64,000 bases of DNA. Origin: Polynucleobacter sp. KF022 (GTDB lineage: Bacteria > Pseudomonadota > Gammaproteobacteria > Burkholderiales > Burkholderiaceae). This document shows positions 1 through 7,750 of the stretch, piece by piece (position 1 is the stretch's first letter; each line of letters opens with the position of its first letter). The stretch lies in contig NZ_AP026972.1 of the NCBI RefSeq assembly GCF_027924105.1, forward strand, positions 744,001 through 808,000, read 5' to 3'. The notes below the pieces were generated by a model. It was not told the origin of the DNA and made no database searches. It was given only the letters and a program-made list of their open reading frames with translations. Made by a program: the position numbers and the translations under genes.

Positions 1-1172
1 TGGGGCAGGTGATTAAGCAGGAAAAGATTGAAACTTCCGTCAAAGGTGCTCAAGCGTGGAAGATTGCCTATATTTCTTCCGATGTCGCTGGCCGCAAAAC
101 TATTTCAACCGGTCTAGTTGTTGCGCCTGTCGGACAAGCTCCCGCTGGTGGCCGTCCGGTAATGACGTGGGCGCATGGCACAACTGGTTCTGCTCAGAAC
201 TGTGGCCCATCCCAAGTGTTAGATCCAGCAGTTCCTTTGAATGAGTATTTTTTAGTTGGTGGAAATTCTTGGACGGATTACGGAATTCCAGCGGTAGAGG
301 AATTTATTAAAGAGGGTTATGTATTGGTTGCAACCGACTACCAAGGTTTGGGTGGTGGTGGTAGACATCAATATAGTGTTTCAGCAACCAATGGCATGGA
401 TACGCTTAATGCTGCTCGCGCTGCTGGCTCAATGAAAGAGACGGGTGCCAATAAGAAGACGATTGTTTATGGATGGTCACAGGGTGGTGGGGCAACAATT
501 GCCTTAGCTGGAATGCCTGACTATATAAAACAAACTGGTACCGCATTTGATGGTGTGGAGATTCTAGGCTTTGTTGCTCTAGCACCGCAAGATATTTCTA
601 TTCTCGCTCCAGTAGGAAAGCTAGATCAGACTGCTGCGGATAAATATTTGCAGGGCTCGCTAAAAATGTTTTCAGATAACATCTTCAATTTCACCCATGC
701 AACTATGTTTTACTGGGGTACTCAGGCAGCCTTTCCTAATTTAAAGCTGTCCGATCTTTTTACCGATGAGGGCGTGAGAGTTGTTAACGAAATTTACAAC
801 AATAAATGTATGCACGCGGCTAGCGATACATTTAATTTCAACTATGCAACAACTTACACCAACTTATTGAAATCCACCCCTACTAATACTATGGCTTGGG
901 CACAAGCAATGATTAAGGGCGGCGTACCCGTTGTAAAACCCGTTGCTCCAGTGCAAATTTACTTTGGCTCCAAAGATACTGCCGTCCCCCCTATGATGCA
1001 TAAGCTTTATCAAGATCAAATTTGTAAATTGGGTGGCAATGTTGGCAGAATGCAATTGCCTGGTGAGCAATCTCACTTTACAACCCCTGGATCATCCAAG
1101 CCGTTCTATTTGGCCTGGGTAAAAGATCGAGTAGCAGGCAAGCCACTTGAGAATGGTTGTCCAAAAAACTAA
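1..1172 (+). CDS. Secretory-lipase-like alpha/beta hydrolase, 5' partial
   Basis: The frame is open to the left edge of the window, so the true start and probably a signal peptide lie outside; the GTG at position 9 has no Shine-Dalgarno sequence. The visible part resembles the secretory lipase family of alpha/beta hydrolases, which cleave ester bonds of lipids or other esters outside the cytoplasm. Supporting motifs are the oxyanion-type WAHGTTG near residue 54, the nucleophile elbow GWSQGG (Ser about 157 counted from position 9), an acid-residue candidate in FGSKD and a late His in GEQSHF. It is convergent with prlC and ends at a shared terminator. The substrate cannot be told from the sequence. 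Confidence 0.75.
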   Translation, partial: GQVIKQEKIETSVKGAQAWKIAYISSDVAGRKTISTGLVVAPVGQAPAGGRPVMTWAHGTTGSAQNCGPSQVLDPAVPLNEYFLVGGNSWTDYGIPAVEEFIKEGYVLVATDYQGLGGGGRHQYSVSATNGMDTLNAARAAGSMKETGANKKTIVYGWSQGGGATIALAGMPDYIKQTGTAFDGVEILGFVALAPQDISILAPVGKLDQTAADKYLQGSLKMFSDNIFNFTHATMFYWGTQAAFPNLKLSDLFTDEGVRVVNEIYNNKCMHAASDTFNFNYATTYTNLLKSTPTNTMAWAQAMIKGGVPVVKPVAPVQIYFGSKDTAVPPMMHKLYQDQICKLGGNVGRMQLPGEQSHFTTPGSSKPFYLAWVKDRVAGKPLENGCPKN

Positions 1173-1236
1173 GTCAGAAACTAAGTCAGCAATACAGCCA
1201 GAGATGAAATCTTGAGATTCATAAGTCAAGAAGCAG

Positions 1237-1260
1237 AAAAACTACCCTCGGGTAGTTTTT
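1237..1260. terminator. Bidirectional rho-independent terminator
   Basis: An 11-bp perfect stem (AAAAACTACCC with GGGTAGTTTTT) closes a very short loop and carries an A tract on one side and a T tract on the other. It can therefore end both the hydrolase transcript on the plus strand and the prlC transcript on the minus strand. Confidence 0.85.
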
Positions 1261-1285
1261 CTATTTACTCATATCAGTGACTCAA

Positions 1286-3412
1286 TCAAGCCAAGCCACC
1301 ATGTCGGAGGAGGGCATCAATGCTCGGTTCTCTGCCTCTAAAAGCCTTAAAGGATTCAGCTGCCGGACGGCTGCCACCCACTTCCAAGATTTCTTCGCGA
1401 TAACGGGCACCCGTTTTTTCATCCAACACGCTACCAGTTAGTTTTGCCGCTTCTTCAAAGGCGGAGTAGACATCTGCGGATAACACTTCTGCCCATTTAT
1501 AGCTGTAATAGCCTGCTGCATAGCCACCTGCGAAGATATGGCTGAAGGTATTAATCCAGCGAGAGATAGCGGGCTGTGGGACAACATTAAATTGATCGGC
1601 AATCGTTCTCGATAAGTCGAGTACCGCTTGATCTTTCGCATCTTTAGTATCCAAACTGGAGTGTAGACGCCAATCGGTTAGTGACATCACAATCTGACGC
1701 AAAGTCATGTAGCCATTCTGGAAATTCTTGGCGGCCAAGATCTTTTCAAAGAGTTCGCGTGGTAGTGGCTTGCCAGTTTCCGCATGGGCTGTCATTTTTT
1801 CTAAGACCTCCCATTCCCAGCAGAAGTTTTCCATGAATTGGCTTGGTAGCTCTACTGCATCCCATTCAACACCATTAATTCCGGAGACGCCTAGGGCGCT
1901 CACTTGCGTTAGAAGATGGTGCAGCCCGTGACCACTCTCATGAAAGAGGGTGATCACATCATCATGAGTAATTGTGGGTTGGCGTAAGACGCCATCGACT
2001 TTCACCGGCGGCGCAAAGTTGCAGACTAAATACGCTACGGGTACTTGGATTTCTCCATTGGGCAAGACTCTACGGCCGCGCGCATCATCCATCCAGGCGC
2101 CACCACGCTTACCAGGGCGAGCATAGGGGTCGAGATAGAAATAGGCCACGATATTTCCCGCACCATTCTTTACTGAGAAGGATTGCACGTCAGCATGCCA
2201 TTTGGGTAGGTCAGTCGACTCAATTTTGACGCCAAACAAGGTTTGAATAACCTGAAAGAGTCCATCCAATACTTTAGGCAATGGAAAATATTGCTTGAGT
2301 TCATTTTCTGAGAATGAATAACGTTCTTGCTTTAAGCGCTCAGAAGCAAATGCGACATCCCAAGGCTCCAGACCATCGATGATTGAAAGTTCGGTTTTGG
2401 CAAACTCTGAAAGCTCTTGCCAATCCTTTAAGGCAAATGGTTTTGCCTTTTGTGCAAAATTGGTTAAGAAGGAATCTACTTCATCTACGCTATTGGCCAT
2501 CTTGGGAGCTAGACTCAGGGCGGCATAGTTCTTGAATCCCAACATCCGTGCTTCTTCATCACGGAGTCTGAGTTGCTCAAGCATATTTTGTGTATTGTCC
2601 CAATCGAGTTTGCCCTTGGAGTATTGGGGTGCTAGCTCTGAAGCGCGGGTAACATAGGCTTCGTACATCAAGCGACGCAGTGCGCGATTTTCTGAGTACT
2701 GCATGACCGGGTAATAGGAAGGGAAGTGCAGGGTGAATGCCCAGCCTTGCAAATTCTTTTGCTCAGCAGTATCTGCGGCTGCAGCAATCACATCCTCAGG
2801 CAGCCCCACGAGATCTGCTTGATTGGTTACCAGGTGCACAAAACTATCAGTTGCATCCAAGACGTGGTCAGAGAAAGTTTTACCTAGTGTTGCTTGCTCA
2901 TCCTGAATTTGGGCAAAACGCGGTTTATCGGCATCACTCAGTTCTGCACCGCCAAGGCGAAAATCTCTTAATGAGTTTTCAATGACTTTTTTCTGGGCAG
3001 AGCTCAATTTTGTAAAGTCAGAAGACTTACTAAGTTCTTTAAATTTCTTGTAAAGATCTAAGTTCTGTCCAAGGCTGGAAAAGAAGGCGGTGACCTTGGG
3101 CAACATTGCTCCATAAGCAGCGCGTAACTCTGGGGTATCTGCAACGCTATTCAAATGAGAGATCACGCCCCAAGATCTGCCTAAAGACTCGGTAGCATCT
3201 TCAAGAGGCTCAGCAAGGGCATCCCAGTTTGGGGCGGTACTGGGATTGACTGCGACGTCGACTGCATCTTGCGCATGTTTCAATAGATACTCAATTGCTG
3301 GAGCAATGTGCTCAGGCTTCACTTCGGAGTAAGCAGCAATGCCGCGTCCGAAAGTAACCAGAGGATTGTTTTGTAAGTCTGCGGGGAGGGTATTGGTGAG
3401 GGATGTAGTCAT
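1286..3412 (-). CDS. prlC: Oligopeptidase A (M3 family zinc metallopeptidase)
   Basis: This is a cytoplasmic zinc oligopeptidase that degrades short peptides, including cleaved signal peptides. The 708-residue product has the usual length for the PrlC/oligopeptidase A branch of the M3 family. The zinc-binding HESGH motif is at residues 491-495, and a third ligand Glu is expected about 26 residues later, in VEWDAVELPSQ. The C-terminal part contains the tyrosine- and glycine-rich FAGGYAAGYYSY segment typical of M3 enzymes. It is the last gene of a minus-strand block after folD, separated by 53 bases, and ends at a terminator shared with the convergent hydrolase gene. Confidence 0.95.
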   Translation of the reverse strand: MTTSLTNTLPADLQNNPLVTFGRGIAAYSEVKPEHIAPAIEYLLKHAQDAVDVAVNPSTAPNWDALAEPLEDATESLGRSWGVISHLNSVADTPELRAAYGAMLPKVTAFFSSLGQNLDLYKKFKELSKSSDFTKLSSAQKKVIENSLRDFRLGGAELSDADKPRFAQIQDEQATLGKTFSDHVLDATDSFVHLVTNQADLVGLPEDVIAAAADTAEQKNLQGWAFTLHFPSYYPVMQYSENRALRRLMYEAYVTRASELAPQYSKGKLDWDNTQNMLEQLRLRDEEARMLGFKNYAALSLAPKMANSVDEVDSFLTNFAQKAKPFALKDWQELSEFAKTELSIIDGLEPWDVAFASERLKQERYSFSENELKQYFPLPKVLDGLFQVIQTLFGVKIESTDLPKWHADVQSFSVKNGAGNIVAYFYLDPYARPGKRGGAWMDDARGRRVLPNGEIQVPVAYLVCNFAPPVKVDGVLRQPTITHDDVITLFHESGHGLHHLLTQVSALGVSGINGVEWDAVELPSQFMENFCWEWEVLEKMTAHAETGKPLPRELFEKILAAKNFQNGYMTLRQIVMSLTDWRLHSSLDTKDAKDQAVLDLSRTIADQFNVVPQPAISRWINTFSHIFAGGYAAGYYSYKWAEVLSADVYSAFEEAAKLTGSVLDEKTGARYREEILEVGGSRPAAESFKAFRGREPSIDALLRHGGLA

Positions 3413-3465
3413 CCCTCTAGCTTAATGGACTGGGAGCAATTTTGCCAAAAGTCCCAGTCAAATCC

Positions 3466-4320
3466 TTAGTGCTTTGATGCCTTTTCAGCGGCCTCTAAGG
3501 TGTTCATTAGCAACATCGTGATGGTCATAGGACCAACGCCACCAGGAACGGGGGTGATCCAGCCTGCAACATACTTGGCGGTATCAAAATCCACGTCACC
3601 ACAAAGCTTGCCATCTGGCAGGCGATTAATGCCTACGTCAATCACTACAGCACCATTTTTGACCATATCGCCAGAGATCATTTTTGGTTTGCCAGTAGCA
3701 ACGACCAAGATATCAGCGTCCTTTGTATGGTGTGCCAGATCACGTGTCTTGCTATTGCAGATAGTGACGGTTGCACCAGCCTGTAGCAGCAACATGGCCA
3801 TTGGTTTGCCCACAATATTGGATGCACCAACAATCACAGCGCGCGCGCCGCGTATCGGATACTCAATGCTCTCTAGAATCTTCATGCAGCCATAAGGCGT
3901 GCATGGCTTGAATTCTGGTTGACCAACCATCAATGCGCCAGCATTTGCAACGTGAAAGCCGTCTACATCTTTCTCTGGAGCAATTGCTTCGAGTACGCGT
4001 TCTGAGGCAATGTGCTCTGGCAACGGAAGTTGCACCAAGATCCCATGAATTGCGGGGTCGGCATTCAGAGTTGCAATACGAGCTAGCAACTCTTCTTCAC
4101 CAAGTTCGGTGGAGTAGCGCTCTAAAACAGAATGAAAACCAACATCTTCACAGGCTTTGACTTTATTGCGTACATACACAGCGCTGGCAGGGTTGTCACC
4201 AACCACAATGACAGCTAAGCCAGGACGAGTGCCTTTGGCAGTAACGATTGCGCCGCGGGCAGCAATCTCTGTACGTAACTTTTTAGATAGGGCATTACCG
4301 TCTAATAATTGCGCTGGCAT
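3466..4320 (-). CDS. folD: Bifunctional methylene-THF dehydrogenase / methenyl-THF cyclohydrolase
   Basis: FolD interconverts methylene-, methenyl- and formyl-tetrahydrofolate using NADP, supplying one-carbon units for purine, methionine and thymidylate synthesis. The 284-residue length is standard. The active-site segment [13 protein letters not shown] contains the Tyr and Lys used in catalysis. The NADP-binding part includes [14 protein letters not shown], and the family signature PGGVGPMTI lies near the C terminus. It sits 16 bases downstream of the response-regulator gene, so it probably shares its transcript, although a functional link to the two-component system is not evident. Confidence 0.97.
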   Translation of the reverse strand: MPAQLLDGNALSKKLRTEIAARGAIVTAKGTRPGLAVIVVGDNPASAVYVRNKVKACEDVGFHSVLERYSTELGEEELLARIATLNADPAIHGILVQLPLPEHIASERVLEAIAPEKDVDGFHVANAGALMVGQPEFKPCTPYGCMKILESIEYPIRGARAVIVGASNIVGKPMAMLLLQAGATVTICNSKTRDLAHHTKDADILVVATGKPKMISGDMVKNGAVVIDVGINRLPDGKLCGDVDFDTAKYVAGWITPVPGGVGPMTITMLLMNTLEAAEKASKH

Positions 4321-4336
4321 CTTAAGACTCTAGTAA

Positions 4337-4984
4337 TTAATTGGGTTGGGGATCAGATAAAGCCAAGCGGAGTAGGTCTGCCACGGTATTGACGTTGAGC
4401 TTTTCCATAATATTGGCACGGTGCGCTTCAACTGTTTTAATAGAAATGCCGAGATCATCAGCGATTTGTTTATTTAAGCGGCCAGCAACAATGCGCTCTA
4501 GTACTTGACGTTCGCGACCAGTGAGTTTGCTGAGCAAGCTCTGGGTAATTTTGCGTTGGCTTGCTTGTGAGTAATCAACGCGCGCTTTGGCAAGCATACG
4601 ATCTACCAAACCACACAGATCATTTTCTTTAAAAGGCTTTTCAATGAAATCTACTGCACCACGCTTCATTGTGGAAACTGCCATAGAAACATCACCATGA
4701 CCTGTAATGAAGGCAACTGGCATTGGCAAATTTTCAGCGGTTAAGCGTTCTTGTAATTCAAGACCAGACATGCCAGGCATACGCACATCCAAAATGGCAC
4801 AAGAGATGGTGGACTTATCGGTGCTTTGCAAAGACTGTAAGAAACGCTCAGCGCTTGCGTGACAACGCACAACATAACCGTTGCTTTCTAAAAGCCAGGT
4901 GAGGGAGTCTCTAACTGCTTCATCATCATCTACTACGTAGACAACTTCAGCTTGGTTTGGTTTTGCAGTGGTACTTAAGTTCAT
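4337..4984 (-). CDS. FixJ/LuxR-type two-component response regulator
   Basis: The 215-residue protein has an N-terminal receiver domain and a C-terminal LuxR-type helix-turn-helix. The phosphoacceptor is Asp66 in ILDVRMPGMSG, the acidic pocket is VVDDDE near residues 18-22, and the conserved Lys is in FIEKPFKE. The DNA-binding part starts at LTGRERQVLERI and includes the recognition helix region SIKTVEAHRANIMEKL. This layout is that of FixJ/TtrR-type regulators. It lies 35 bases downstream of the PAS histidine kinase gene, which is its likely partner. Target genes are unknown; the divergent pyruvate dehydrogenase operon is a positional candidate only. Confidence 0.92.
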   Translation of the reverse strand: MNLSTTAKPNQAEVVYVVDDDEAVRDSLTWLLESNGYVVRCHASAERFLQSLQSTDKSTISCAILDVRMPGMSGLELQERLTAENLPMPVAFITGHGDVSMAVSTMKRGAVDFIEKPFKENDLCGLVDRMLAKARVDYSQASQRKITQSLLSKLTGRERQVLERIVAGRLNKQIADDLGISIKTVEAHRANIMEKLNVNTVADLLRLALSDPQPN

Positions 4985-5019
4985 ATCAGTTCTCGCGAGG
5001 TAAACCTATAAATTCAATG

Positions 5020-7545
5020 TTAAGTATTGGCCGTGGTTCCAGGGGATTCCAGGGGTAGAAGTATTGTAAAGGTGCAGCCGACCAGCTTGGTCTGTTCGGA
5101 GTCCTGGACATTGGTGGCCCATAGCCTGCCATGATGGGATTCAATAATAGAGCGGCAGATATTGAGCCCCATGCCCATACCATCGGATTTAGTGCTAAAA
5201 AATGGCTCAAACATGTGTTCCAGCACATTTTCAGGGATTCCACCTCCAGCATCGGTGACCTGGATTCTGAGCATAGCCGGGAATATGCTGGTATCCAAAT
5301 CAGCAGTAATTTTCACTGCAGGAGCTGACCAGCGCGAGGAGAGGGGATAGGCCTCACGAACGCTATCAAGCGCATTCTTTAGTAGGTTGACGACCACCTG
5401 CAAGATTAAAACGGGATCTAGATTGACCACTGGGAGATTTTCAGCAATCTCAGAGCTAATACTCAAGCGGTGACGATGCGCTTCAATCTCCACTAAACCA
5501 ACGGCATCATTAATGATTTCAGATATACACGCTGCTTTGCGCTGAGGTTCACTACGTTTTACAAATCCTCGAATGCGTTGAATGATGGTTCCTGCACGAT
5601 GAGCTTGTTCGGATGCTTTTGCAAGTGCTGGCAGAATTTCTTTAGAAATAGCAGGATCCACAAGGCCATCCAAACGTTTTGCGACACCCATGCAGTAATT
5701 TGAAATCGCGGAGAGGGGTTGATTTAACTCGTGAGCCAGTGAGGAAGCCATTTCACCCATTGTGGTGAGGCGGCTGGTGAACTGCATACGCTCTTGTTGC
5801 TGGAGCGCTAAATCATCTGCCTCTTTACGAGCGGTAATATCAGTAGCAACCAATAGCTGTGCAAGATGACCGTCTACCCAGGGGATAAAGCGTCGCCTTA
5901 CTTCAAACCACTTATTGCTACCGTCAGTTAACTGCACTTCTTCTGATTCTGATTCCTGATAGAGGAATGAGGTTGGTATGCCGTCGCGGATGTAGTCCTG
6001 TAAATCTTGCGCAATATTATGCAAAGTCGCAATCTTGTTTTCCTGGTGCGCTAACTGAAAGTGTCCCTTCGAATCATTGCCAAAATTCTCCCGGTAGAAG
6101 CGGTTTGCAAATAGTAGTTCATCAGTTTCCAGGGAGACAACAGACACTGCCGCATCTAGACTTTCTAGAACGGTGGTAAATCGTTCTTGAGACGCAGCCA
6201 ATTCTTCGCGAATCTTTTTTGGCTCCGAAATATCGATTAATGAGGTTACCCAGCCAGTCTGCTTACCTTTTTCATTAATCAAGGGCGCAATAAATGTACG
6301 GGTTTGGATCATAGTTCCGTCACGCTTCAGAATGGCGCCCTCGATACCAATCTTCATGCTGCCGCTGATCTCAGATTTCAGGGCGCGATTCATTTTTTCT
6401 ACCAGCTCATCTTTTCGGCTATCTGGCCAAAATGGAAAGGGTGGGGTTAGGCCCATTAATTCTTCAGAGGTCCAGCCTGTCATTTCGCAAAAGGCTCGAT
6501 TGACGTAAGTGATTCTTCTCTCCATGTCGTGAGCGCGAATACCTACAGGTGTGGAATTCTCCATCGCGTTACGAAAGCTGGTTTCTGTGCGCAGACTAGC
6601 TTCGGCTTCCTGGCGAACTTGCATTTGCTTGAGGACGGACCACAGGCTCCAAATCACGAAGATACTTAATCCCAATACAACACCAATGAGCATCCTGAAG
6701 GTGAGATTAGTGGGTGGAGGGTAGGTGTCAATCCGCAAGGTAATGTTGGGACTCAAGACGCCGATGTCTAAGCTAGTTTGATTGCTAAAAGCACGTTTAG
6801 GAGTGCCTTTGTCCGAAGAAATAGCGAGCACCTTTTCATTGTCAGTCATCAGGGTGAAGCGGTAATAGGATTTGAGCTCTCCAGGTATGACGTCCAGGAT
6901 TCCCTGGGTCGTATAGAGTGCCGCCAAATACCCCACAGCTTCTCCGCCGACGATATTTGGAACTACTTGCCAAAACACAATTTTTCTCTCGGCGTTAATA
7001 GGTTCATCACCTGGTAGATTGAGAGATATAAACTGACTGAACGCTGCTCGACTAGTTACCCTACTGAGTTCAATGGTGGACGTAAGATTGGCATTCACCA
7101 CCTGATCATTTTTTGTTTTAGTAATCCAATCTGGTTTACTGGTTTCAGATGGAGCAACCCATTGCCTTTGTTGTTGATTGTTCAGCCAGACGATCTTGAT
7201 GATTTCATGATTGTTGACAACCAGATCATCCGCTTGCTCCCTGGCGATTAGTTTTAACTTGGCTTGATCTTCGCTAGCTGCCACTTCACGGTTAATGGTG
7301 GTAAAAGCATCAAGATTATTGGCAAAGCGAGATTGAATTCGTTGCTTTGCAAAAGATAACTCTCTAAATAGAGCAGCTTCCTGCTGTGTCTTTTCTTGTA
7401 GGTGGAGCGTGCCCAGAATAATGCCCATGACTGCTGTGAAAAGAACAATCGCGAGCAGGGGGGTGTAAACAAGCCTAAATCCGCGTATTTTGCGGAGCCA
7501 TTTCAATGGCCTTAGAAATAGATTGGTGGAGGCTGATACTTTCAT
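5020..7545 (-). CDS. PAS-domain sensor histidine kinase (DctB/FixL-like layout)
   Basis: This membrane sensor kinase probably phosphorylates the regulator encoded next. I chose the ATG at 7545 (841 residues) because it puts a basic segment before the first membrane helix; an upstream GTG at 7635 would add 30 unlikely residues. Membrane helices lie near residues 25-47 and 283-304, bracketing an extracytoplasmic sensor of about 235 residues. Two PAS domains follow (about 320-440 and 455-575). The H box is at His605 in AHELNQPLS, the N box is NLLKNALDS, and the G boxes are DAGGGIP and GMGMGLNICRS. The ligand is unknown, and no haem-PAS signature was verified. Confidence 0.92.
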   Translation of the reverse strand: MKVSASTNLFLRPLKWLRKIRGFRLVYTPLLAIVLFTAVMGIILGTLHLQEKTQQEAALFRELSFAKQRIQSRFANNLDAFTTINREVAASEDQAKLKLIAREQADDLVVNNHEIIKIVWLNNQQQRQWVAPSETSKPDWITKTKNDQVVNANLTSTIELSRVTSRAAFSQFISLNLPGDEPINAERKIVFWQVVPNIVGGEAVGYLAALYTTQGILDVIPGELKSYYRFTLMTDNEKVLAISSDKGTPKRAFSNQTSLDIGVLSPNITLRIDTYPPPTNLTFRMLIGVVLGLSIFVIWSLWSVLKQMQVRQEAEASLRTETSFRNAMENSTPVGIRAHDMERRITYVNRAFCEMTGWTSEELMGLTPPFPFWPDSRKDELVEKMNRALKSEISGSMKIGIEGAILKRDGTMIQTRTFIAPLINEKGKQTGWVTSLIDISEPKKIREELAASQERFTTVLESLDAAVSVVSLETDELLFANRFYRENFGNDSKGHFQLAHQENKIATLHNIAQDLQDYIRDGIPTSFLYQESESEEVQLTDGSNKWFEVRRRFIPWVDGHLAQLLVATDITARKEADDLALQQQERMQFTSRLTTMGEMASSLAHELNQPLSAISNYCMGVAKRLDGLVDPAISKEILPALAKASEQAHRAGTIIQRIRGFVKRSEPQRKAACISEIINDAVGLVEIEAHRHRLSISSEIAENLPVVNLDPVLILQVVVNLLKNALDSVREAYPLSSRWSAPAVKITADLDTSIFPAMLRIQVTDAGGGIPENVLEHMFEPFFSTKSDGMGMGLNICRSIIESHHGRLWATNVQDSEQTKLVGCTFTILLPLESPGTTANT

Positions 7546-7565
7546 GAATACAGAGCATTTTGCCC

Positions 7566-7580
7566 TATTGCGATACCAAA
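7566..7580. promoter_or_regulatory. Possible operator half-match (TATTGCGATACCAAA)
   Basis: This site in the 205-base divergent region between the kinase gene and aceE shares the core TTGCGATAC with the dyad in front of sdhC (33047-33061). It also resembles the perfect dyad at the phasin promoter (14597-14617). It lies about 20 bases upstream of the kinase start. Only one arm is well preserved, so function is speculative. Confidence 0.25.
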
Positions 7581-7670
7581 ATCGGGATTTCTCAGTCAGG
7601 AACGCCTTCTTATTTGCGGTGCAATAAAATACCACATTATGAGAAATACTATCATTATGTGGAAAATTGC

Positions 7671-7699
7671 TTGTTTACACCCATATACCTTCCTAGAAT
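7671..7699 (+). promoter_or_regulatory. Candidate aceE promoter
   Basis: A -35-like TTGTTT (7671-7676) and a -10-like TAGAAT (7694-7699) are separated by 17 bases and lie about 50 bases before the aceE start. The -35 match is weak. A good ribosome-binding sequence GGAGA (7740-7744) precedes the aceE ATG. Confidence 0.4.
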
Positions 7700-7750
7700 A
7701 TTGCCTATAGAGTTAATGACAAATAAAGCACTATTTAACGGAGACAAAAG

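Noticed and set aside
7546..7635. Upstream GTG start for the histidine kinase adding 30 residues
   Set aside because: The added residues precede the natural basic-plus-helix N terminus and occupy the divergent promoter region.
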